A DNA stretch of 64,000 bases from Metaphire vulgaris (Eukaryota; Annelida; Clitellata; Crassiclitellata; Megascolecidae). Made by a program: the position numbers and the translations under genes. The stretch covers positions 106,001-170,000 of the forward strand of contig CM030853.1 in NCBI GenBank assembly GCA_018105865.1. Reading direction: 5' to 3'. Every line of letters starts with the position of its first letter. The stretch's first letter is position 1. Below the pieces are notes generated by a model, which was not told the origin of the DNA, made no database searches, and worked only from the letters and a program-made list of their open reading frames with translations. Of the stretch, positions 1-10,619 are shown one piece after another.

Positions 1-712
1 CGGTGCAAATATGAAAGCCCTACGACACCACAAATTTTCGCTCAAATTTCGGAAAAAAACCCTGGACTATAGTCCATGAAAAATTTTCGGGCGACCCCAA
101 AATTCATGTCGATATAATGCTCACATTTCTCTTTAGAACCCTCAAACGCATTGCAGTGATGTCAGTGGACTAGAAAAATCCGTCACTTTCCACCCTATTA
201 ATGTGTCTATATTGCAAAATATTATACTGGTGGCTACACATTGTATAGATTTTAAACCCTTTAAAAAGTCAGACACCTGATAGATATCCAAAATGCGGGT
301 CCAGATTCCTTGTAGGCATCGACTGGGCTTCAATCGGTGCAAATATGAAAGCCCTACGACACCACAAATTTTCGCTCAAATTTCGGAAAAAACCCTGGAC
401 TATAGTCCATGAAAAATTTTCGGGCGACCCCAAAATTCATGTCGATATAATGCTCACATTTCTCTTTAGAACCCTCAAACGCATTGCAGTGATGTCAGTG
501 GACTAGAAAAATCCGTCACTTTCCACCCTATTAATGTGTCTATATTGCAAAATATTATACTGGTGGCTACACATTGTATAGATTTTTAACCCTTTAAAAA
601 AGTCAGACACCTGATAGATATCCAAAATGCGGGTCCAGATTCCTTGTAGGCATCGACTGGGCTTCAATCGGTGCAAATATGAAAGCCCCACACCACAAAT
701 TTTGAAAAACCC
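1..712. repeat. 334-bp tandem satellite, two units and a partial third
   Basis: The motif starting CGGTGCAAATATGAAAGCC occurs at 1, 335 and 669, giving a 334-bp period. The first two units are almost identical over their whole length. The third diverges after about 40 bases and ends near 712. The unit shows no convincing coding frame; open frames within it simply repeat. The array enters from beyond the left edge, so its full length is unknown. Confidence 0.9.
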
Positions 713-889
713 CTGGACCATTGGTGGTTATATTGTTGGTTACACGGGCCCGTGTACAGGCCCTTGTAGGCTTGCACCCGTATCCGCGGGTATGTCCAAC
801 ACCAAATTCCAACCAATGTCGGGTAGTTATAGCGCCATCCGCTACGGTAAAAAAGTTTTTCACGGGTACGCATTTTGCTGTACACATCT

Positions 890-953
890 CTAATAGGGTC
901 CCAACTGGGGTCGGGGGAGACAGGCACTCAATAAGGAGCAGGGACCCGCCACT
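890..953 (+). mobile_element. 3' remnant of the GGCGGCTC hAT-like MITE
   Basis: This stretch matches the right half of the elements at 9188, 10197, 17718 and 34825: a 'GGGTCCCAACTGGGG' block, a CACTCAATA-type segment, then an end reading CCGCCACTG. The left half is missing. It is a truncated relic, so no target duplication can be tested. Confidence 0.55.
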
Positions 954-1481
954 GCTAGTATAAGGGTGTTTTGTGCCCTGAGGTGCTTGCGAGATATCTT
1001 GAACCTTAATTGATATACACTGTAGACCTACGCTTGAGCGTGGAACTGCTGCAAAGCACACATTACCTACAAATTTTAATTAAGATAAACAATCGTCATC
1101 AATTTAAGACAAATCATATGGCAATCGGCTACAAGAAACGATTTTCAGACGCCCGTTGGGTCAAAAAGGTTGGACAGAACTGCTCTAAGCATCGACGTCG
1201 GAAGAGAGCGAGTTCTTTGATGATACGAGTCGAATTAATTGAGAAGAGCTCAACGAGAGAAGAACTCAACAACTTGTCTCTGCATAGGATGGCGTGATTT
1301 CAATCGGTGGAGGGTTGGACAGGTCCTCGAAGAGTGGCAGGTCCTCACGGTCTGCTATCTTCGACAGAACTCTGTCCACTGCAGCTTCCCGTCGTAACTA
1401 TGGTGGTTGGATGACTGACAGTCATTGGAGCGCTGCTGGGAGCAAGGTTCCTGAGATGTCTCATGGCTGAGTGCAGCTGCG
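954..1481. other. Gene-poor stretch, no feature recognised
   Basis: A 95-codon open frame at 1010-1297 on the plus strand is lysine/arginine-rich but has no recognisable family signature, no splice-site support and no neighbouring coding exon. I see nothing else until the transposon at 1482. Confidence 0.4.
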
Positions 1482-1631
1482 CAGTTTAATCTAGGCAGTT
1501 TCCGGGGGCGGGGAAATTTCAAATCCTCCCCCCGAAATTTTGGCATGCTGCATGGACTAACAGCAGCCCCTAGCATAATTCCCCTGCTTTTTCAGTTTCC
1601 CCCGGTGTCCAGTAGTTTAGATTAAACACTG
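1482..1631. mobile_element. Short hAT-like MITE (150 bp) with perfect 8-bp target duplication
   Basis: The element begins CAGTTTAATCTAGG and ends TAGATTAAACACTG, which are inverted copies of each other apart from a 2-bp indel. It is flanked on both sides by CAGCTGCG (1474-1481 and 1632-1639), the 8-bp duplication typical of hAT transposons. The interior has runs of G and C but no transposase. The termini resemble those of the element at 14814-15166, so the two probably belong to one family. Confidence 0.85.
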
Positions 1632-1639
1632 CAGCTGCG

Positions 1640-3460
1640 TGTGCACCGCCTTTGTGTGCAGGGAGTGATACCAGGCGGGACAGTAGTATTCCGCAATGCG
1701 AATATACAACTCAGAAATAACATAATGCAACCAGTCTACAGACCCTTATGGGATGATATCTAAATGATAATTAGAATATAAATTATATACCCTCTATGGT
1801 GTGGTATGAACATGACTTATGTACATAGAATGCAGGGTGCGATTTGTGACCTGGAGCAGTAGGGGGGGAATATGTCGAGCTTTCGGGGGATGTAGTCGTT
1901 GGGAAATGTAGCAGTGGGGGGAAAGTTCCCCCCGCAAACCCCTGATAGAATGTCACAATCATGTGCTAATAACCAAAATTCCCTACAAAACTAGAGGGGT
2001 CCCGCCGCCCTAAGATACCCACAGTCTCATGCCTATAAGCCCACCTACTTACAGAAAACAAATATACAGTGTTATCATAGCCCTATATTGGATGGACAGC
2101 AGCCTCCTGGACAACTCCCCTAAATAATAGGCCAAAATACTTAAATATTGTTTCCATCCGACTGATCTCTGGATTGGCCTGGTCTTTTGCAGATTATCTG
2201 AAGCACCATCGATTGACGTCTTTAGAATATTAGAACTAGTGCTATAGAAGTGCATACAGCTGTAATCCATTATTACTATAACCTCTGGTTCAAATTGTTG
2301 ACATAAACGATAAAACGAAACTTCTACATGTATTAGGCTGCTAGGCTCGAGCCTGTCGGGTTTTGAAACGCTCGGCTAGGCGAAGTATTGGGAAAAGGTG
2401 CCCCCTTCTCATGCAGTCGACTTATCTCAGCAATAAGAGTCCATCCATATACACGTGTAGCCCCTACGAACTGAAGGGGTCAGATTTTGGAAATTGTCCC
2501 TATGTAGGCCTACACCGCGCTACGGGTTGAAGGTCTGACTTTATGCATACGTAGGCCTACTATATGGATGAGCACAAAACACACATTCAGACTTAACAGC
2601 TATCAAAATATCCAACAGTTATTGTTTGTAGACATTACACTGTAGCAATGACTGGTAATACAATACCTTGCTTCATAACAATTTCTTATAAAACTTCTAC
2701 TCATAACTTCATTAACACAAGAAACCAGTCATCATATCACATTACATTATTTTCTGGCCCTAAACCTTGGAATGCATTATCATATGACATTTAAGCAAAT
2801 TAGATCCCTCTATAAATTAAAGGCAACCATCCGACTTGTTAATATCTACAGTAAATGGGTCATCAATAATATAATATAAGAGCTTATAATTTGACTATGT
2901 GTCTGCACTCTGCACCATATGCTACATTTTGCACTATGCAATACTGTATATGACATAATCTATCAGTTCTTTTAAAAATAAGATATTTGCACAATCATAA
3001 ATTATTTTCTTTCAAAAATTTCATTTGTATCTCAAATATTTGAATTTACATCTGGTATATCAATTCATATGGATGCAGGCTTTGGGCAGTGATTACTTTG
3101 CTTCTCCCTTTTAGTATCCTAATCCTTTAACATCAATTTTAATATACCTAATATCTAATTTCATAATAGGAAATACTTTTACATTTGTCTGTACAGTTAT
3201 TTTCTGATATTGAATTGTAATATTAACTATCTTTGGTTCTTTTTGACACTAATAAACTGATTCTGATTAACAACACAATGTATTTCTCAAAATACAAATA
3301 TATGTATTGCACTAAATTCTACCAAATTCTATTCAACACTCTCATTGCCAGCCATAGGCACACATAGCAACACAAAGAGATTCTGATTCCAACAAATGAT
3401 GCAGTGATGAGCCAATTCTGTTGAATTTTAGTCTACCAAATGATAACTACGTGCATTTAA
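1640..3460. other. AT-rich intergenic DNA with one dispersed repeat
   Basis: No coding exon is supported here. Positions about 2275-2440 form a diverged copy of 7230-7380: both carry CAAATTGTTGACATA followed by ATTAGGCTGCTAGGCTCGAG, so this is a dispersed repeat. AGGCCTAC palindromes recur at 2503-2560. The rest is simple AT-rich sequence. Confidence 0.5.
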
Positions 3461-3499
3461 ATGGAGTACTGTAATCATCATCATCAGCTCAAAGTCCCC

Positions 3500-3793
3500 T
3501 CAGGAACCGTCAAGACCAGTAGCATGTTCCTGCATTGCAACATTCAGAATTCTCTTCTCTTCCATGCGACCAAACACCTGGAGCTTCCTTCGTCTGAGCA
3601 TGGTAATCACATCACTGTCAATCCCGATTCCGTAAAAATGGAGTAAGTTTACTGCAAATTTTACGTAGAAAATCTCAAGATAGCCAACCCAAAACCAGTC
3701 ATTTGCACAAAAAACAGCCAAAAACAATGTCAGACATGATTCACATTCTAAAGTGGCTTTGGCTGAAAATTTGCAACCGGGCAGAAACTGCAT
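3500..3793 (-). mobile_element. Possible decayed non-LTR retrotransposon fragment
   Basis: A 97-codon open frame ends with LRRRKLQVFGRMEEKRIL. That is loosely like the 'RRLRWFGHVxRM' region after the reverse transcriptase core in many non-LTR elements. Nothing upstream shows the catalytic core. The nucleotide sequence around 3620-4500 is also a diverged match to 5100-6600, so the area is a repeat rather than a unique gene. This is a weak inference from one motif. Confidence 0.25.
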
Positions 3794-4500
3794 TGAAGAT
3801 CAATTTCAAGTCACCCTCCTCCAAAGACTCCACAGTGACTAACTGGGATGCTGCTTGTCTCTAATCAGCATTTAAGAGGCCTATAGGCCCTCCTTACCTG
3901 TTAGAGACGATGACGTCTTCGTGTGTCGTCTTTGTTGACAGCAGCTAATCACAACAGGCTTTTATCTTTATATTGATAAAATGTATCTAGAGTACTTACT
4001 TTTATGGGAAGAGCTACCTATTGTTATATAGATGAGCATTTCCTTACAACTATTTCTATCACTGCTATGAGACCTTTTATATTGAAGTGCTATAACTTAC
4101 TGTACTTCAATTGGGAACCAATTTCAATTTATATGCATTTTTACTTTTTGCACCGTCACTGATGTCCAAACTTTGCTGACCGACTTTCGTGACAATATCA
4201 ACACTGAAAATTTCTCTGCACATCCAGATGTGAGGATTGTCTTACTCTTGGCACAATTTCATTACTCACTATTGCAACAACTTTAAATTTGTCAATTCAC
4301 TTAAATTTCAAACAGATTTGATAAGAAATTATTTATAGACAGTGCTTGTATTACTCTTCTGATGCATGAAGAAAAGGATGAGATCATTTGCTGAATTGAT
4401 ATTGAAGACTGAGCTTAATAACCAACTTCCACTGCTTGAGATATACAAAGATGCATTACATTGCCTAAAACAAAAAGGAAAGAATTTAACTGTCTGAAAA
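3620..4500. repeat. Diverged copy of the 5.1-6.6 kb block
   Basis: Several landmarks occur in the same order here and at 5120-6600: an AACCAGTCATTTG-like start, TTGTTATATA(G/A)AT followed by TTCCTTACAAC, a block with ATGAAGAAAA(G/A)GATG, and CCTAAAACAAA. The matches are interrupted and old. No function is evident; it looks like an ancient segmental duplication or part of an interspersed repeat. Confidence 0.5.
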
Positions 4501-5412
4501 CTTTGCTGTCTTGGCTATATTCGTAGTCTGTGGTACGGCAACTGAATTAGAAAGTTTGTTTCAACCATCAACCACTTGGTCAATTAATGAAAATGATTCA
4601 AGTTGAGTCTGCAAATAGAACTGATTACCGCTGGTGACTGAAGCTAAATTACGAGGCATGATTTAATTCACATAAAATCATGATTAAAAACAGCAATAAT
4701 TTCATAATGTAGCTAACACCGTTGATTTAGAAATAGTCATGCATCAAAGAAAGTCAATTACACTTTGGCTCATACAGCAACTCATAAGCTCAGCACAAGA
4801 TCATCAGCACCAGATGATGTTAGTTGGAAACAAATTAATTACCGTAAGCAATGGCCAGAAATACATTGCACATCGAGTTGAAATAACTTGAAACTCAACA
4901 TTAATGAATCTTTCACAAGACAGTGTAATAAATTTAACAAAATCAGTTATCACAAATTCTAAATTCTCGCCTTAACTGCATCAAAATGTTGGTTTGTCTG
5001 ATTCGATTTTCAAATATATAAATTATAATAACAGAATATGAAAGTGAAGCTATAAAATTTGTCAACTAAACAATGAATGCCCATTATTTAAATTATTTTA
5101 TTAAAAATCGTAACTAGATAATGTACGGAAAACCAATCATCTGGTCTTTCGTTAGCACAAAAATGGTTTTGGTTAAGACTATCTACCTGACAACAGATCC
5201 CATCGAAAATCAATATCAAGACATCTGATGCTACAGCAATCGATTGAGATGCAGCGTGAAAGAGGCATGATCTGCACTTCCCATTCCAGTGATGTCTTCT
5301 CATGTTGTCTTTGTGGATGGCGGCAGATTGCAAGAGATTTTCATATTTATATCAATGTAGTGTAGATACAACACCTACTTACTGAAAGCGGAATTTATTG
5401 TTATATAAATCA

Positions 5413-6404
5413 TCACTTCCTTACAACGATCCACAATAGTAATCTGCATTTATTAACATCCATACAAACAATGTGTGTTTATAAAAAAATTGGATCAATT
5501 TTAAATTGCTGGCTACACTTGCGCCATTTTTTAGAAAACCGCACCATACTTTGAAAAAATGCAATGTCAGTGTTGTCTTGTCAAACAAACTGTGCAAGTC
5601 CGAGCTCAACGAAGACCTCGCTGACTCCCCAAGTGAGCCAAATGCACTGTGAAACACAGAAATACATTCCCATCAAAGCCAAACAAAGTGTGCAAGTCCG
5701 TTGAACAGAAGCTCATCCAACTCAACAACTCTGACCTACCCCCTTGGGGGAAAAAGTCGGAAACTTTAACCCCACCCTGAATTATTGTGCCAATTTTCTT
5801 AGCAACACACAAAGTTTAAGAATACAATCGATGCCCCGTCACTTTCACCCTACATTTTGCACAAATAGATACCTTGATGAGACTGAAGATCCATTTCCTT
5901 GCCTAAAACAAACAGTATCAATATAAACAGTATAAATCCGCATTTCCTTACAACGATTCACAATACTAATTTATATTTAACATCCATAAAATGTGTGTTT
6001 ATAAAAAAATTGGATCAATTTTAAATTGCTGGCTACACTTGCGCCATTTTTTAGAAAACCGCACCATACTTTGAAAAAATGCAATGTCAGTGTTGTCTTG
6101 TCAAACAAACTGTGCAAGTCCGAGCTCAACGAAGACCTCGCTGACTCCCCAAGTGAGCCAAATGCACTGTGAAACACAGAAATACATTCCCATCAAAGCC
6201 AAACAAAGTGTGCAAGTCCGTTGAACAGAAGCTCATCCAACTCAACAACTCTGACCTACCCCCTTGGGGGAAAAAGTCGGAAACTTTAACACACCACCCT
6301 GAATTATTGTGCCAAATTTTTTAGAAACACACAAAGTTTAAGAAAATTTATGTCCAGTCACTTTCCCTCTACATTTTGCACAAATAGACGTGATGAGAAA
6401 TTAA
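5413..6404. repeat. Tandem duplication with a 527-bp period
   Basis: Copy A runs about 5413-5881 and copy B about 5940-6404. The central 290 bp (about 5479-5770 and 6000-6290) are almost identical, including TTTATAAAAAAATTGG and CCCCCTTGGGGGAAAAAG. Both copies carry the same minus-strand open frame starting MFHSAFGSLGESARSS. A frame duplicated with its surrounding non-coding DNA is not evidence of a gene. The edges of the copies are more diverged than the core. Confidence 0.85.
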
Positions 6405-8620
6405 TTACTGACTTTGTCTGTATTAGATTCTCTTCCGATACACGAAGAAAAAGATGGGATAATTCACACATTGAAAGACTGAAATGATGTATTCTTGCAC
6501 GATTTTCAATTGAAAACTGAGCTTCAGTAATTTCAACACCTTGAAGATACTGAAAAAATCCATTTCTTTGTCTAAAACAAACAGTATCCAAAATGTTTTA
6601 GAATGTACAGTAGACTAAGAAAAAAGTGTTACAACATCAAAGAATGGACAGGACACACTACAGAGCAGGCGACTAGAAGAGCAGAAGACCATAGCACATG
6701 TAAGAAGACAGTCCAAAATGCAACCAATCTTCAGAACTCTAGGGTTAGTCCACAATGCAACTTCAAATAAAAATTATCTTGAGTGATCAAAACAGTCAAA
6801 GCCATTACCACTTTTGGCCAACAGTACTGCTAAAATTTGCCTTTTTATTTGATTTATTACAAAAATTAAAGTTTAATCTGTGAAATTCTTCTTAGTCTAC
6901 ATCATGAAGGTGACGCCAGGGCAAACAGATTACCACACGCTGCTGAATAATTTTTGCCATAAATAAAATGTTTTAAGACAAAATATGCTTTAAATGAAAT
7001 CTGACCATCAAGTAGTCATTCGTCTATATTTATTTAAGCTCTTTTATTTAAGCTCTTTTAATAGATTCCAAATTTATTCTACTTATGTTTTGCAAATTGG
7101 TACTTCATGCAAGTACAGATTTCATCATATGCTAATGCTGCACACATATTGATATAGCACCAAGTTTAATGCTACTTTAACTGCTTTGGTGGTTCTGACT
7201 AGGACTCTGAACCTCACTCATTTTAAACCTTTGTGCCTCTGATTCAAATTGTTGACATAGACGAAACATCTATTAGGCTGCTAGGCTCGAGTCCGCCAGG
7301 TTTTGAAATGCTAGGGCAGGCTAAGGAAGAGGAAGGAGTTTCCCCCGTTTCATGCAAGTCTGCTCTTATGATTGCTGATTTATGAAAAAGTTTTAATAAT
7401 ATCAACAATAAAAACACAAATTCAGATAAATATCTTATGAGCCTTCTATTGTTTGTAGACATCAAGTTAACAAAGCTGCACAAGTCAGAGACAAATGGAG
7501 AAGGCAAACTCAAATTGCAATAGACACCAATGACTATTGTGCCCATGGAGAAGAATGAATAGATGAATGAGACATCAAGCATAAAGGCATGATGTACCAT
7601 AAAACATGAAAACACTTATAAATGTATCTATGTATTTAAGTTCTAGCATGGATGTCCCCAAACTGTGGAAAAATCCTTTAGCAAAAGAATTTAAGAAAAG
7701 CAAATTGATACAAGATATGAAATTTACCCAATTTTACATGCATGTAGCCTGAACTGTTTGTCTCGGAGTGAGAGTTGCAAGACCCATGACTTCAGATAAC
7801 AAATGATTGCTTCCAATTCTTGGACTTCCAAAATGAGACTACTTCAATTCTTCCATTTCTATAGCACAATTACACTATGTATAAAGCATCAGTCTATCAC
7901 TGAACAGATTCGATTTTCAACAGATAGTCTCTATCATTAACCCGAACAAAAGATATCGAAAGAAGTCCTCTTTAAATTTCATGCAAAAATATGCGTTAAT
8001 CACTAAACTGTTCATGAAAAACATACTGAATTGCAGGAATCTATCAGCAATCAAACTTAATTTGCAGTTGATATAATGAGACTATCCAATAATTTTGTAA
8101 ACACACTAAACCAAGTGTCAAAATTCAAGCAGTAGGCCTATGCTGTTGTATGTCAGATTGCACGCTTTCGGGATGGCAACAGATATCTTTCTTAATGAGA
8201 CTAAAGTTGCTATTTCGAGTTTGACATTTCTTCAGAATATGAGATGGGAGTCTCTAACGCCATCCTTAGCATGAATTATGATGTTATTCATATTTTAATA
8301 TTCTATTTTAAACACTTATTTTGAATTGGCAGAAAAAATTTCGGTATTGCCGATTCCCTCCAGTAATTCATACATTTTTGGACGAATATACCTGACGAAT
8401 CAGGGATTTAAGCCAGAAAACTCACGCAATTAAACAATAATTAGCGTTTTAATCGCTGAAAAGTCTTAATCTTACGTCAGTAGCGGATTCGAGTAGATAT
8501 TTCTCGTTTATACTTGAACCCCATTTTAACTAAATAGGGCCACAGTCTGCTGTCAATTTCTACTCCAGAGCTCGCATTTTTATCACATTAAATTAAACAA
8601 ATTAAAGTTACTGTAAATCG
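6405..8620. other. AT-rich DNA without a recognised gene
   Basis: The longest open frame (7244-7615, minus, 123 codons) overlaps the dispersed repeat at 7230-7380, which also occurs at 2275-2440, so it is probably not a gene. If the candidate first exon at 8632-8700 is real, this stretch would be its first intron. Confidence 0.4.
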
Positions 8621-8631
8621 CGATGTGTAAC

Positions 8632-8810
8632 TTACCCAGTCGCATGATCGCATCCTTTGTCCAAATGCCGCTCAGACGCTCTTCTCAAGTCTCAACCGTC
8701 CATCCGACTCCCTCGCCTCTCCAAGCCAAAAGAAAGTAGCTCTCCCGCTAGGAGTAGCCTAGGACGCTAGGACAAAGAACTGGAGCCGCCGTAGGCTAGG
8801 TCACGTGGTT
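8632..8810 (-). promoter_or_regulatory. Candidate promoter and first exon of an unidentified minus-strand gene
   Basis: On the minus strand a GC-richer patch contains a CACGTG E-box (8802-8807), then a stretch ending in ATGCGATCATGCGACTGG followed by GTAAGTTAC, a strong splice donor near 8635. The flanks are AT-rich, so the composition change resembles a transcription start region. No downstream coding exon could be identified between here and position 1, so the gene is unnamed and the call is an inference from the donor, E-box and composition only. Confidence 0.3.
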
Positions 8811-9128
8811 AATAATATTCAAATAATATTCAAATAAACAAGGAGATTCTTTATTTCATTTTCAGTAGAACGACGAGAACAACGAGAACCAATAGAAACA
8901 CTGCTAAACAATTTGAAACAACTCATTTAGAGATAGCTCATCGGACATTACGCAAATGTTAGACTAATTTAACCCTAACCCTAATTAACTACGTCCTAAA
9001 CTTCTATAGTGCCACTTTATAATGCATAGAAGCATCAGTCAACATGTCAGATATTTTACGGTTATTCGCCATTCTTACTTACTTAGCATTATTTAAAGTG
9101 GCTTAGGAGGCATTACTGCCTGTGTGAA

Positions 9129-9566
9129 CAGTGGCGTAGCGAGGGAGGACAGAGGGCGAAGCGCCCCAGGCGGCACTTGCTCTAAGGCAGTGGCGGCTCT
9201 AGGATTTGGCAAGTGGGGGGCCGTTGGGGGGGCAACTTCTAATCATGGGGGGCCAACCATTTGTTGTTTAATGTATGTAGCATTAAGTATAGGGTCTCAA
9301 CTGGGGGCCACTGGGGGGGGGCCAGGCAGTCAATAGGGGCACGGACCCCCTGCCCCCGGTGGAGCCGCCACTGCTCTAAGGGCGGCACTTTCGAGATTTC
9401 TTAGATTTTGTTTGCTTGTCAGAGACTTTTTTGTAAAGTTTATAACGTGTTTGTTGCTTGTCAGAGACTTTTGATAACGTATTTTTTGCTTGTCAGACTT
9501 TTTCGGAGAATTGAGGGCGGCACTTTTTTCTCGCCCCGGGAGGCACTTTGCCACGTTACGCCACTG
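9129..9566. mobile_element. hAT-like element with a second one nested inside
   Basis: The ends read CAGTGGCGTAGCG and CGTTACGCCACTG and are inverted repeats. Flanks are TGTGTGAA (9121-9128) and TGAGTGAA (9567-9574), an 8-bp duplication with one change. The element has no transposase frame. Its right part carries three copies of TTGCTTGTCAGA (near 9412, 9454 and 9486). The MITE at 9188-9373 sits within it and interrupts it. Confidence 0.85.
9188..9373 (+). mobile_element. GGCGGCTC hAT-like MITE, nested copy
   Basis: The ends are CAGTGGCGGCTC and GAGCCGCCACTG. Flanking 8-bp duplications are CTCTAAGG (9180-9187 and 9374-9381), identical. Related copies lie at 10197, 17718 and 34825, with a remnant at 890. 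The interior shares GGCCAACCATTTGTTGTTT with those copies and has no coding capacity. It inserted after the 9129-9566 element was already in place. Confidence 0.92.
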
Positions 9567-9660
9567 TGAGTGAAAGCCACTAGGGCACTAACGGGGCTTG
9601 AACCCGTTCCGTCAGCCTGACGCTCCAGCACGTAACCCACTCTGCCATCTTCCGCCCCCT
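9567..9660 (-). repeat. tRNA-derived SINE-like fragment (A and B boxes)
   Basis: On the minus strand the sequence TGGCAGAGTGG fits the RNA polymerase III A box and GGTTCAAGCCC fits the B box, about 40 bases apart. A perfect 5-bp T-stem (ACGGG/CCCGT) surrounds the B box. The 5' and 3' ends do not pair as an acceptor stem, so this is not an intact tRNA gene. It is best read as the head of a tRNA-derived SINE or a tRNA pseudogene. Confidence 0.55.
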
Positions 9661-10196
9661 TCTTGCCATTCATAATTATTTATTTGACAAATTTAAAACA
9701 TCCAATAGCAAATACAAAATTTTCAGGTAATAAGAGATTGCATAGCTCAGCGGTTCTCGACCCGTGAGTCGGGTTCCATGTTGCATTTTATCAGCGGCTA
9801 TCGCATCGTCCATTGACTTGAATGTCTACTTGGCCATTTAATTGGCAATTGCACTCTACCGTAGACAACTCAATTAACAAAGAAGAGAAACCGATTGACT
9901 GCAACAGGAATTCTTCCCACCTGCAGAAAATTACTTGCATGCAGTTTTAGAAATGGAAATGAAAGTTAGGCCTACTTTGTTAGGCCTACTTTATCACGGT
10001 GTGCAAGGATCCAGAGGCGGTTCCGCTTTTGGGATGACTGGGAATGCACCGACCCCTACCGAGCCTTGTTTGCTTGTCAGGGTCTCAGATGGGTTTACCG
10101 GTCCAATATTTGTACACAAAACAGACGGCCTTTTTGCTTGTCAGCCTTTTTCGGGATTTCATTTCATCCCCCAACTTCCTACTACCCAGTGGCGGC

Positions 10197-10375
10197 TCCA
10201 CCGGGGGGGCCAGGGGGGCCCGTGCCCCCCTATTGAGAGCCTGGCCCCCCCAGTGGCCCCCCAGTTGGGACCTTATACTTAATGCTACATACATTAAACA
10301 ACAAATGGTTGGCCCCCATGAGTAGAAGTTGCCCCCCCAACGGCCCCCACTTGCCAAATCCTAGAGCCGCCACTG
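10197..10375 (-). mobile_element. GGCGGCTC hAT-like MITE, nested copy
   Basis: This is the same family as 9188-9373 but in opposite orientation. It starts CAGTGGCGGCTCC and ends GAGCCGCCACTG. The flanking duplication CTACTACC is perfect (10189-10196 and 10376-10383). It lies inside the 10012-10605 element. Confidence 0.92.
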
Positions 10376-10460
10376 CTACTACCTAGAGATTCATTGCATC
10401 CCCCACCAACTTCATAAAAATTCCTTGCGTCCTCCCGCCAAGAATTCTTGGAACCGCCAC

Positions 10461-10595
10461 CAGGGGCGTAGCCAGGAATGTGATTTGGGAGGGTATAAAT
10501 ATTTTGGGTGGGTATAAATCTTAACTATAAACCACATAAACCACATGTAAATCACATACCGAACCGACATACGCCCCCCCGTCGCTACGCCCCTG
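10461..10595. mobile_element. Short hAT-like MITE (135 bp) nested at the end of another
   Basis: The ends are CAGGGGCGTAGC and GCTACGCCCCTG, perfect inverted repeats. The flanking duplication ACCGCCAC is perfect (10453-10460 and 10596-10603) and lies within the terminal inverted repeat of the outer element, so this insertion split that terminus. There is no coding capacity. Confidence 0.92.
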
Positions 10596-10619
10596 ACCGC
10601 CACTGCAAGAACCGTTTTT

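Larger units (their letters stand above)
10012..10605. mobile_element. Outer hAT-like element carrying two nested insertions
   Basis: The ends are CAGAGGCGGTTCC and, once the inner insertion is removed, GGAACCGCCACTG. Flanks CAAGGATC (10004-10011) and CAAGAACC (10606-10613) agree at six of eight positions, consistent with an old 8-bp duplication. Two younger elements (10197-10375 and 10461-10595) interrupt it. The TTTGCTTGTCAG motif occurs inside at about 10069 and 10131, and once just outside at 10615. Confidence 0.75.

Noticed and set aside
7244..7615. Minus-strand 123-codon frame
   Set aside because: It overlaps a dispersed repeat with a diverged copy at 2275-2440; no splice support or motif.
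9567..9660. Intact tRNA gene
   Set aside because: The A and B boxes and T-stem are present, but the acceptor stem does not pair, so it was called SINE-like instead.
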